64,000 nt of DNA from JANPIX01 sp031425195 (GTDB lineage Bacteria > Pseudomonadota > Alphaproteobacteria > Rhodobacterales > Rhodobacteraceae): the NCBI GenBank assembly GCA_031425195.1, contig JANPIX010000017.1, positions 1 to 64,000 of the forward strand. Direction: 5' to 3'. A program made the position numbers and the translations under genes. The notes under the pieces are model-generated. The model saw only the letters and a list, made by a program, of their open reading frames with translations. It searched no databases and was not told where the DNA came from. Shown here piece by piece: positions 7,249 to 14,463 of the stretch. Within the stretch, counting starts at the first letter, position 1. Each line of letters opens with the position of its first letter.

Positions 7249-8438
7249 TCCGCCCCGGCGGTGACGTCATGCCCCCAGATCCAGTCTTGCCGGGCAATCA
7301 TCCGCCCGGGTGCGAACTTGCCCGCGAGCGTCAGCGCCGCGTAGGCAGGCGCGCGCCATGGACGGCCAAGGTGGTAGATCCGCGCCATGCCGCCTGACGC
7401 ATCGACGATCCGGCGGCAGCGGGGCGCGCGCAGATCCTGATAAAGCGCCATCGCCCCGGCGGTCACCCCATGGCGATCCAGCACATCCGCCAGAACAAAG
7501 GCATCCTCCAGCGCCATGTTGGCCCCCTGTGCCAGAAACGGCAAAGTCGGATGCGCCGCATCGCCCAGCAGGGCCACGGCACCCTGCGGCAAACTGCGCG
7601 CCCAATGGCGCGCAACGGGGTGGCGGTACAGGCCCCACAGCCCGGTTTCCGTCACCTGATCCAGCCAGCCCCTGACCCGGGGCGAAAATCCGGCAAAGGC
7701 CGCCCGCAGATGCGCTGGGTCATCCCTGTGCGACCACCCCTCGGCCAGCCATGCGCCCCGTTCCTCCACCGCCACGATGTTGCGCAACGCCCCCCCGCGC
7801 AGAGGATAGCTGACAAGATGCCGCCCCGGCCCCATGTGCACCTCCGCCCCCGGAACATCGTCCGGGCGGCCCGGAATGACAGCCCGCCAGGCGGCCTGCC
7901 GCGTGAACCAAGGGGCGATGACGCCGTTGAGAGCGTGATGGACAACCGATTTCAGGCCGTCAGCCCCGATCAGAACGTCGCACTCCTGCACCGACCCGTC
8001 CGACAGGAACAGCCGGGGCCGGGTAGCCAGATCAACCTGTGCGGCCTTTGCCGCCAGAACAATCCTGACACCCGCCGCCAGCGCAGCACGGTGCAGCAGC
8101 CCGATCAGATCGGCACGGTGAACATAGGCAGGCCGGTGGTCCGGCCGGATCGCGGCCAGATCAAGATGCACGACGCGCCGCCCCGACAGCCCGTCGAACA
8201 GCGACACCCCCTGCCCGCGCACCGATACCCCGGCCAGCGCATCGCCCAACCCCAGGGCGCGCAGCACCACAGCGCCATTCGTGCTGATCTGCAGCCCGGC
8301 GCCAACCTCCTGGATCGCTGCGGCCTGTTCCAGAACCTGCACCTGCGCGCCCCGCTGCGCCAAAGCAAGTCCCACGGCCAACCCCGCAACCCCGGCCCCG
8401 ACAACCGTCACTGAACGCCCGCTGATCCCGCCCGCCAT
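7215..8438 (-). CDS. FAD-dependent aromatic monooxygenase (salicylate/3-hydroxybenzoate hydroxylase-like)
   Basis: A 407-aa single-component flavin monooxygenase. The Rossmann motif GAGVAGLAVGLALAQRGAQVQVLEQ is at the N-terminus. The DG motif follows as DVLIGADGLKSVV, and the GD motif as ALLGDAAHPTLPFLAQGANMALEDA. This set is typical of NAD(P)H- and FAD-using aromatic-ring hydroxylases such as 3-hydroxybenzoate 6-hydroxylase or salicylate hydroxylase. The substrate cannot be set from sequence, and no aromatic catabolic genes are nearby. The start is the ATG at 8438; an adjacent GTG at 8441 is equally placed behind a GGGGG. A terminator at 8454-8479 separates it from dksA upstream, so it has its own promoter or depends on read-through. 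Confidence 0.82.
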   Translation of the reverse strand: MAGGISGRSVTVVGAGVAGLAVGLALAQRGAQVQVLEQAAAIQEVGAGLQISTNGAVVLRALGLGDALAGVSVRGQGVSLFDGLSGRRVVHLDLAAIRPDHRPAYVHRADLIGLLHRAALAAGVRIVLAAKAAQVDLATRPRLFLSDGSVQECDVLIGADGLKSVVHHALNGVIAPWFTRQAAWRAVIPGRPDDVPGAEVHMGPGRHLVSYPLRGGALRNIVAVEERGAWLAEGWSHRDDPAHLRAAFAGFSPRVRGWLDQVTETGLWGLYRHPVARHWARSLPQGAVALLGDAAHPTLPFLAQGANMALEDAFVLADVLDRHGVTAGAMALYQDLRAPRCRRIVDASGGMARIYHLGRPWRAPAYAALTLAGKFAPGRMIARQDWIWGHDVTAGADQARSVSQTGT

Positions 8439-8453
8439 CACGCCCCCAAACGC

Positions 8454-8479
8454 AAAACGCCGGGACAGACGACCCGGCG
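8454..8479 (-). terminator. Rho-independent terminator of dksA
   Basis: On the minus strand the perfect 7-bp stem CGCCGGG/CCCGGCG, with an eight-base loop, is followed by TTTTGCGTTTG. It lies 32 bases after the dksA stop. Confidence 0.75.
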
Positions 8480-8510
8480 CATGCGCAAATTCAAACTGCG
8501 GATCACCGGA

Positions 8511-8933
8511 TCAATCGTCCCGATGCACCCGTTCGCGCCGTTCATGTTTTTCCTGCGCTTCCAGCGTCATCACGGCAATCGGGCGCGCGTCGAGCCGCTT
8601 GAGGCTGATCGGTTCGCCCGTCATTTCGCAATAGCCATATTCGCCATTCTCGATCCGGCGCAGGGCTGCGTCGATCTTGCTCACCAGCTTGCGCTGACGG
8701 TCACGGGTCCGCAGTTCCAAGGCCCGGTCGGTTTCTTCAGAGGCGCGGTCTGCGATGTCGGGGACGTTGCGGCCAGAGTCTTGCAGATTATCGATCGTCT
8801 CGGCACTTTGCTCCAACAACTCCTGCTTCCAGACCAAAAGCTTGCGACGAAAATATTCGAGTTGAAGGTCATTCATAAACGGCTCGCTTTCAGCCGGACG
8901 ATAATCTTCGGGAAGAAAAACTTCTGCCTTCAT
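8511..8933 (-). CDS. dksA: RNA polymerase-binding transcription factor DksA, cysteine-poor type
   Basis: A 140-aa coiled-coil factor that enters the RNA polymerase secondary channel and works with ppGpp in the stringent response. The coiled-coil tip has the essential DxxDxA motif (D59, D62, A64 in PDIADRAS). The C-terminal globular domain keeps GYCEMTGEPI but has only one of the four zinc cysteines (C102), as in other Rhodobacterales DksA proteins; R. sphaeroides RSP_2654 is the known example. The start is the ATG at 8933, preceded by AGGAGAC. A longer open frame upstream is not conserved. It has its own terminator and sits next to about 550 bases of non-coding DNA. Confidence 0.93.
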   Translation of the reverse strand: MKAEVFLPEDYRPAESEPFMNDLQLEYFRRKLLVWKQELLEQSAETIDNLQDSGRNVPDIADRASEETDRALELRTRDRQRKLVSKIDAALRRIENGEYGYCEMTGEPISLKRLDARPIAVMTLEAQEKHERRERVHRDD

Positions 8934-9484
8934 GCCGCCGTCTCCTGTATGCGAACGGCGCTGGCCCGTGGCCTGTGGGTGCGCCGCCAATCTGGCGCTG
9001 CATTAACCCAAGGCTTGGCCCTTGTCACTAGGCTCTGACGGCAGGGCCGTTGCGGAAGGGCAAACTGTCAAACTCTTGCAATCAAAGGTTGCGCTTGCGG
9101 ACCTGCGGCGGATCCCGGCCGCCGTCAAAACTGTCGGCGCTGCCCAACCTCCGCCCTGCCGCCCACCCTGACATTTGTCAACATCGCGACGCAAACCCTT
9201 GTCGGTGCTGAACGATTCGGCACTGCGATCGACCAATCCGCATTTGAGGGCGTGACTTTCCTTTGCGTCAATGGCCAACGATCACGCGCTGAAACATTTC
9301 GTGACAAACTGTGCCATATCTAGCGGCCCGGTGACCATCACTCACTACAAATTGATTCTTCTGCCCGGTCCCGACGGCGGGGCGTTGACGCAAGGTTGGC
9401 AACAGCCGACTGTTTTCGCAATCCACGCCCGTCAGGGGCGCTCATCAACGGGGGGCGACCATCGTTATCGCCACAGGGCAAAAG
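8934..9484. other. Intergenic region between dksA and the DUF2927 gene, no gene seen
   Basis: This 551-base stretch must hold the divergent promoters of dksA (minus) and the lipoprotein gene (plus). A TTGACG at 9386-9391 could be a -35 element for the latter. Short open frames of up to about 90 codons exist on both strands but lack ribosome sites and family-like composition. I find no tRNA, terminator or repeat. Confidence 0.5.
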
Positions 9485-10870
9485 TTGCGCGGCTGGACCT
9501 GCGTCGTGGCTTTGGCCGTGGCGGTTGGCTGCGCGCAGGTTCAGCCGCCCCGACCCCCGGCTGCGGATGTTGCCATGGCACGGATGGATACGATCACCCT
9601 GCCCGCCGTGCTGCCCCCGGTTCAACGGTTTGCCACCCTGTCCGGGACACCGCCCGCCCGCAGCAATGCCGATCTTGCCCGCGATTTTCTGGAACTTGAA
9701 TTTGCCCTGGAAAGTGGCCGCCGCCTGCAGGTGTTCACGCGTTTTGACGCGCCGCTGACTGTGCGGCTGACAGGGGCCATCCCGCCCCTTGCGCAGGAAG
9801 AACTGTCCCGCCTGTCTGGCCGCCTGCTGGCCGAGGCGGGCGTGAACCTGATCCCCACACGCGGCAATGCGGCCCTGACCATCACGTTCCTGCCGCGCGG
9901 CGTGTTGCAGGCAAACGACCCCGGTGTCGCCTGCTTTGTCGCCCCCGGTGTCAGCAGCTGGCAGGCGTATCAGGCGAAACGCGGCACGGCGGCAGTGGAT
10001 TGGGCACTCCTGCGGCGGCGCGACAGGCTGGCCATCTTCATTCCCTCCGACGTCAGTCCGCAGGAAATGCGCGACTGCCTGCACGAAGAACTGGCGCAGG
10101 CGATCGGCCCCCTGAACGATCTGTACCGCCTGTCCGATTCCGTGTTCAACGACGATAATTTCCACACCGTCCTGACCGGGTTTGACATACTGATGCTGCG
10201 CATTCACCATGACCCCGCCCTGACCAACGGCATGACCGAGGGTGAGGTGAAGGCCCGCCTGCCCGCCATTCTGGACCGCCTGAACCCGGCAGGTCAGGGG
10301 GGCACTGCGGCACCCGCCTCCCCCACCCCGCAAAGCTGGAAACGCGCCATCGACGCCGCGTTTTCGCCCACCGCATCGAACGCTGCCCGCCTGCGCGCGG
10401 CAAAAACCGCCGTGCGCGTGGCCACGCAGGCCGGATGGCGCGACAGCCGCCTTGCCTTCAGCCTGTTTGCCCTTGGCCGCGCCAGTCTGGCACAGGACGG
10501 GGCCGCAGCGGTGACCGCTTTCGCACAGTCGGCGGCGATATACCGCACCCTGCCTGACGCGCGCGTGCAGGTGGCCCATGTGGACATGCAGCTTGCAGCA
10601 CTTGCCCTGTCGCAGGGCCGTGCCGACGCGGCGCTGCTGCTGACCGAAAAGGCCATCCCGGTGGCGCGGCAGGCCGAAAACGCGGCCCTGCTTGCAACCT
10701 TGCTCCTGATGCGTGCCGAAGCACTGGCCTTGCAGGGCGACCTTCCCGCGGCGCAGGCGCTTCGCAGTGAAAGTCTGGGCTGGGCTCGCTATGGCTTTGG
10801 CAGCGGCGCGGAACTGGTGGGGCGGATCGCGGCAATTGCGGCTCTTGTGCCGCCCGACATTCGGGGCTAG
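9485..10870 (+). CDS. DUF2927-family lipoprotein
   Basis: A 461-aa predicted lipoprotein. It starts at a TTG with a weak AGGG before it, and has a hydrophobic signal ending in AVAVGC (lipid-modified C16). The central region (about 60-270) is the DUF2927 domain, with the conserved DCLHEELAQAIGPLNDLYRL segment and the DNFHTVLTGFDILMLRIHHDPAL segment. The His-Glu in HEELAQ could bind metal, but no activity is known. The C-terminal third is alanine-rich and helical and may contain TPR-like repeats, inferred from composition. DUF2927 proteins are widespread in Rhodobacterales. It is followed 38 bases later by a small membrane-protein gene. Confidence 0.8.
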   Translation: MRGWTCVVALAVAVGCAQVQPPRPPAADVAMARMDTITLPAVLPPVQRFATLSGTPPARSNADLARDFLELEFALESGRRLQVFTRFDAPLTVRLTGAIPPLAQEELSRLSGRLLAEAGVNLIPTRGNAALTITFLPRGVLQANDPGVACFVAPGVSSWQAYQAKRGTAAVDWALLRRRDRLAIFIPSDVSPQEMRDCLHEELAQAIGPLNDLYRLSDSVFNDDNFHTVLTGFDILMLRIHHDPALTNGMTEGEVKARLPAILDRLNPAGQGGTAAPASPTPQSWKRAIDAAFSPTASNAARLRAAKTAVRVATQAGWRDSRLAFSLFALGRASLAQDGAAAVTAFAQSAAIYRTLPDARVQVAHVDMQLAALALSQGRADAALLLTEKAIPVARQAENAALLATLLLMRAEALALQGDLPAAQALRSESLGWARYGFGSGAELVGRIAAIAALVPPDIRG

Positions 10871-10908
10871 CTCACCCTCCACGTTCCGTCAGGTGCAAAG
10901 GCCCCGCA

Positions 10909-11073
10909 ATGATCATCCTCGCCGCCCTTGTTGCAGGTGCCCTGACAGGTGCCGCCATCGCCCGCAAACGCGGTGGCAAGCTGACCGATCTTTTGCATTA
11001 CGCAGCAGTCTATGGCATCGGGTTCACCTTGCTGGGTGTGGTCCTGACCATCGCGCTTGGCCGGATGGTCTGA
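10909..11073 (+). CDS. Small membrane protein, 54 aa
   Basis: A short gene with a good Rhodobacterales shape: MIILAALVAGALTGAAIARK, a short charged hinge (RGGKLTDLLHYAA) and a second hydrophobic helix ending in LGRMV. That makes two predicted membrane spans joined by a basic, then mixed loop. It begins 38 bases after the DUF2927 stop and ends 55 bases before the M48 protease start, all on the same strand, so the three genes probably form one operon. No function is recognised. An AGG at 10891-10893 lies too far upstream to be a convincing ribosome site, so the start is the least certain part. Confidence 0.6.
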   Translation: MIILAALVAGALTGAAIARKRGGKLTDLLHYAAVYGIGFTLLGVVLTIALGRMV

Positions 11074-11128
11074 ACGGACATTCCGCCGCAGACCTTTTTC
11101 TGCCACGCAGCCACCCCATATCCTGTGC

Positions 11129-11818
11129 ATGATCCAGCTTGTCCTTCCCGTCCTTCTGATGATCGCCATAAGTTGGCTGACCTATGCTGCCGCAGCACGT
11201 CGCACGGCGGCCATGCTGTCAGAGCAAAGCGCGCCCTTGCGTGATTCCGGGCTTGATCCCCTTTTGGCGCAGATGGCGCGCGCGCTCAATCAGCCCGCCA
11301 TCCCTGTGCATGTGTTCGAGGTGGACATGGTCAACGGCCTTGCCGCACCTGACGGGCGCATCTTCCTGACGCGCGGCTTTCTGCAGAAATATCGTGCGGG
11401 CGAAGTGACCGCCCCCGAAATGGCCAGCGTGATTGCCCACGAACTCGGCCATGTGGCGCTTGGCCACAGCCGACGCCGGATGATCGACATGACAGGGCAA
11501 AGCGCCGTGTTCATCGTGCTTCAGGCGGTGCTGACGCGGTTCGTGCCGATCATCGGCTTCTGGATCGCGGGTCTGGTAACGCGGGTTCTGTCGTCGCACC
11601 TGTCGCGCGGTGCCGAGTATGAGGCGGATGCCTATGCCTCGGCCCTGCTGATGGCGGCAGGCATCGGCACCGGCCCGCAGAAATCGCTGTTCCTGAAACT
11701 GGAACGCCTTGTCGGAATGAAGGGCAGCCCGCCCGCGTGGATGGCAAGCCACCCCGCAACCGCCGACCGCATCGCCGCGATTGAGGCGCGCGAGGCGCGC
11801 TGGCGTCAGACGGTCTGA
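11129..11818 (+). CDS. M48-family zinc metalloprotease
   Basis: A 229-aa membrane-associated metalloprotease. It has an N-terminal hydrophobic anchor (residues 1-20), the zinc motif HELGH at 104-108 and a probable third ligand, E163, in SRGAEYEAD. The NGLAAPDGRIFLTRGFL segment is the family's substrate-edge strand. It is shorter than HtpX and lacks its four-helix layout. It resembles the small BepA/LoiP-like or Oma1-like M48 proteases involved in envelope quality control, but its exact group is uncertain. I chose the ATG at 11129; a longer frame from 11057 would overlap the preceding small gene. Its end overlaps the convergent PIN gene by 13 bases. Confidence 0.85.
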   Translation: MIQLVLPVLLMIAISWLTYAAAARRTAAMLSEQSAPLRDSGLDPLLAQMARALNQPAIPVHVFEVDMVNGLAAPDGRIFLTRGFLQKYRAGEVTAPEMASVIAHELGHVALGHSRRRMIDMTGQSAVFIVLQAVLTRFVPIIGFWIAGLVTRVLSSHLSRGAEYEADAYASALLMAAGIGTGPQKSLFLKLERLVGMKGSPPAWMASHPATADRIAAIEAREARWRQTV

Positions 11819-12351
11819 ACAGCCTTTGCCAGACGGTTCAGGCGCAGGCCTTTCAACAACGGCTTCAACGCCTGCGGCCGCCCCGCCATCTGTTCCGCCC
11901 GCGCGCGCGTCGCTTCAAGAACATGGCCCGTTTCGGCGGGGTGATGCGACCACAACTCCCACAGGAAACCGTCCGGGTCGCGCCGCTCTACCCCTTCGGC
12001 CGCCAGAACGTGGCGGGGAAAATCGGCGGCGTTGTAGGTCAGGATGGCATCCGCCCCGGACGTGACGGCCACCGCCAGAACGTGGATGTCGTTTTCATCC
12101 GGCAAATGCAGCCGCGCCTCGACCCCCGGGGCGGCCGCCTGATTTGCCTTGGGAAACCGCAGGTTCAACAACGCCGCCGCCCCGCGCGCCTGATCTTCGG
12201 CCAGCGGGCCGAGCTTGCGCGTCGCACGCGCCCATTCTTCGACGATCCGCGCCGACCAGACGGGTGCGAACAATCCCGCCCCCGCCAGCCCCGTCAGGAT
12301 TTCCCGCAGCACAGGCGGGTACAGCACGCAGGCATCCAGAACCACCTTCAC
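11806..12351 (-). CDS. PIN-domain protein, RSP_2648 family
   Basis: A 181-aa predicted Mg-dependent ribonuclease. PIN-type acidic residues are visible: VVLDACVLYPP at the N-terminus (Asp), a middle EEW motif in SARIVEEWARATR, DENDIHVLAVAVTSGAD (two Asp) and LTYNAADF (Asp). The family is known in R. sphaeroides as RSP_2648. Unlike VapC toxins it has no antitoxin gene beside it. Instead its ATG overlaps the stop of an RNA methyltransferase gene by four bases. The pairing suggests a role in RNA processing rather than a toxin role, which is inference. Confidence 0.83.
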   Translation of the reverse strand: MKVVLDACVLYPPVLREILTGLAGAGLFAPVWSARIVEEWARATRKLGPLAEDQARGAAALLNLRFPKANQAAAPGVEARLHLPDENDIHVLAVAVTSGADAILTYNAADFPRHVLAAEGVERRDPDGFLWELWSHHPAETGHVLEATRARAEQMAGRPQALKPLLKGLRLNRLAKAVQTV

Positions 12352-13595
12352 CCGTCAAGCCGGAAGAACAGCGCCTTCAGATACCCGGTTTCGGCCAGTT
12401 GCGGCAGTTGCGGATGGTCCGGTCCGGCACTTCCGGTGTGGAGCAGCTGGGCCCGCCGCCCGGCCCGCCCGATACCGCGCCCGCTTGCGTTGCGGAACGA
12501 TGCAAGATCGGCCGCATGCGAACAGGAACACACTACAAGATACCCGCCCGGTGCCACCAGAAGTGCTGCCAGCCGCGCCACCCGTTCATAGGCGCGCAAA
12601 CCGGCCTCCAGTGCCGGTTTGGCAGGGGCAAAGGCGGGCGGGTCGCAGATCACGACGTCAAACTCTGCCCCTTCCTGCGCCAGCGCCTCCAGCACATCAA
12701 AGGCATCGCCCTGCCGCAGTGTCAGCCTGTCGCCGGTTTCCGATGCAACAGCGCCCTGCCGGGCAAGCTCCAACGCGGCGGCAGACGAATCCACGGCGAC
12801 AACCGACGCGGCCCCCCCGGCCAAGGCCGCCAACCCAAAGCCGCCAACATGGCTGAACAGGTCAAGCACCCGCGCCCCGCGCGCCAGACGCGCGGCAAAG
12901 GCGTGGTTCGGGCGCTGGTCAAAGAACAACCCGGTCTTTTGCCCGCCCATCACGTCAGCAATATAAACAGCCCCGTTCATCGGCACGGAAAGGGGGCCAT
13001 CCACCTGCCCAGCCATCAGCACGGTTTCTTCGGCCAACCCTTCCAGCACGCGTGCCCGGCCCGACCCGTTCTTGACCACCGACACCACGCCCGTGACGGC
13101 TTGCAAGGCGGCAATCAGGTCTGAAAGATGCGCCTCGGCCCAGGCCGCGTTCGGCTGGATCACCGCCAGATCGCCAAAGCGGTCAATGACGATTCCGGGC
13201 AGCGCGTCGGCCTCGGCGTGAACAAGGCGGTAATAGGGGGCATCATAAATGCGTTCGCGCAAGTCAAGCGCGCGGCGCAACCGCCGCTCGAACCACGCCT
13301 GATCGATCTGCGCCATCGGATCGCGGTCGATCATCCGCGCGATGATCTTCGATCGGTTGTTGACGGTGACAAGGCCAAGCGGCCGGCGGTCAGCATCTTC
13401 CAGAACGGCCAATGCACCGGGTTCAAGCGATTGGGTCCGCCGGTCGGTCACCAGTTCATCGGCATAGACCCATGGAAACCCATGGCGAATGGCACGCGCC
13501 TCGGCCTTGGGTTTCAGCCTGACGATGGGACGCCCATGGGCGGGCGGGGCCGGCGCAACATCGGCTTCGGATGCGGGAAGGGGTTCATTCATCAT
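12348..13595 (-). CDS. Class I SAM-dependent RNA methyltransferase, RlmI-like (RSP_2647 family)
   Basis: A 415-aa enzyme. An N-terminal PUA-like domain (RLKPKAEARAIRHGFPWVYADEL, about 25-100) is followed by a Rossmann methyltransferase domain. The domain has the SAM motif DLFSHVGGFGLAALAGGA, the acidic VVAVDSSAAAL, and the catalytic-type DVVICDPPAFAP. A cysteine in VVCSCSHAA fits the 5-methylcytosine-type RlmI/RlmK architecture, in which E. coli RlmI methylates C1962 of 23S rRNA. The target here is not proven. It is translationally coupled to the PIN-domain gene. The C-terminal 40 residues look more variable than the core. Confidence 0.85.
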   Translation of the reverse strand: MMNEPLPASEADVAPAPPAHGRPIVRLKPKAEARAIRHGFPWVYADELVTDRRTQSLEPGALAVLEDADRRPLGLVTVNNRSKIIARMIDRDPMAQIDQAWFERRLRRALDLRERIYDAPYYRLVHAEADALPGIVIDRFGDLAVIQPNAAWAEAHLSDLIAALQAVTGVVSVVKNGSGRARVLEGLAEETVLMAGQVDGPLSVPMNGAVYIADVMGGQKTGLFFDQRPNHAFAARLARGARVLDLFSHVGGFGLAALAGGAASVVAVDSSAAALELARQGAVASETGDRLTLRQGDAFDVLEALAQEGAEFDVVICDPPAFAPAKPALEAGLRAYERVARLAALLVAPGGYLVVCSCSHAADLASFRNASGRGIGRAGRRAQLLHTGSAGPDHPQLPQLAETGYLKALFFRLDG

Positions 13596-13646
13596 GGCGC
13601 ATATCTAATGCGGAACCGCGCGCCGCGAAAGCCCCGCCTGTCGTGG

Positions 13647-14228
13647 CTAGCGCTTGGCGATCAGCAGTTCATCGCGGATGATCCGGGCCAGCCCGTCAAC
13701 AATGAACGTGCGCTCCTGACGGCCCGCGACAGTATCGGCAATGGCCCGGTTGCGACCCCAATAGGGAATATCCGCGTTCACAAGGCGCGGACCGTCGATT
13801 ACCGCCCCGGTCATCGGATCGCGGATCGTCAGCAGAAACCGGATGGAATAGACACCGCCCACAAAAAACCGCGCCTTTTCCGTCAGCCCGTGAAAGCGGA
13901 CTACGGCGATATCGACATTGGCAGGTCTGCCCCGCGTCAGATCACCTGTGCCAAGCGCCACTGCGTCGCCGATCACGGCCCCGACCTGCGCATGGCGGTC
14001 GCCACCAAGTTCGCCACGCCAGACGATGTCGGCTGTCGGATAAAGCGTGTCTGCCTCAGATACCACCAACGTGCGCGGCACGGAAATGTTGACCACATTC
14101 ACAGCGTAAGGCGCCATCGCCGCCTCGGTCACCGGATCGACATAGGGCCGACGCTCGGCAGTCACCATTCCACAGGACGACATTCCCAGAACCGCCATCA
14201 TTGCCAAGGCAAACCGCATCATCGACAT
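13647..14228 (-). CDS. Predicted lipoprotein of Rhodobacterales (DUF6778-like)
   Basis: A 193-aa protein with a signal ending MAVLGMSSCG, so the lipid-modified Cys is about residue 19. The mature domain is mixed alpha/beta and contains VVNISVPRTLVVSEADTLYPTADIVWRGE and a C-terminal RTFIVDGLARIIRDELL. The ATG at 14228 has GGGGAG five bases upstream, which decides the start over one seven codons earlier. I recall a Rhodobacterales-only family of unknown function (DUF6778) of this shape, unverified. It is divergent from edd. Confidence 0.7.
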   Translation of the reverse strand: MSMMRFALAMMAVLGMSSCGMVTAERRPYVDPVTEAAMAPYAVNVVNISVPRTLVVSEADTLYPTADIVWRGELGGDRHAQVGAVIGDAVALGTGDLTRGRPANVDIAVVRFHGLTEKARFFVGGVYSIRFLLTIRDPMTGAVIDGPRLVNADIPYWGRNRAIADTVAGRQERTFIVDGLARIIRDELLIAKR

Positions 14229-14397
14229 TTCACTCCCCACACTCGTCACGTCGAATCACGCCTATCAAGCTTTGCCTGCCTGCCATAGCCGGAACACGCG
14301 AACGGTGCCGCCTACGTTGCTTTTCTGTGGTAATGTGGTTGACTCACACCATTATTGCCCTTGCGTTCGCCCTTTGCGTCAGGCGGGCGATGCAGTT

Positions 14398-14409
14398 GTT
14401 AGCGCTAAC
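14398..14409. promoter_or_regulatory. LacI/GntR-type palindromic operator upstream of edd
   Basis: GTTAGCGCTAAC is a perfect 12-base palindrome, with the central CG typical of LacI-family operators. It lies 55 bases before the edd ATG. It overlaps a plausible promoter (TTGTTA at 14396-14401, 17-base gap, TAGACT at 14419-14424), so repression by a sugar-acid sensor is likely but inferred. Confidence 0.6.
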
Positions 14410-14463
14410 GCAAGCTGATAGACTGATACGGCCCGCAGTTTCAGACAACCGGAAAGTCAGACC

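Noticed and set aside
9003..9278. 91-codon frame on the minus strand upstream of dksA
   Set aside because: No ribosome site, mixed composition and no resemblance to a known family.
9338..10882. Minus-strand open frame across the DUF2927 gene
   Set aside because: The plus strand has a lipobox and DUF2927 motifs. The minus frame has none.
12348..12530. Frameshift in the C-terminus of the RNA methyltransferase
   Set aside because: The last 60 residues are variable in composition, but the frame is open to a normal ending and couples cleanly to the PIN gene.
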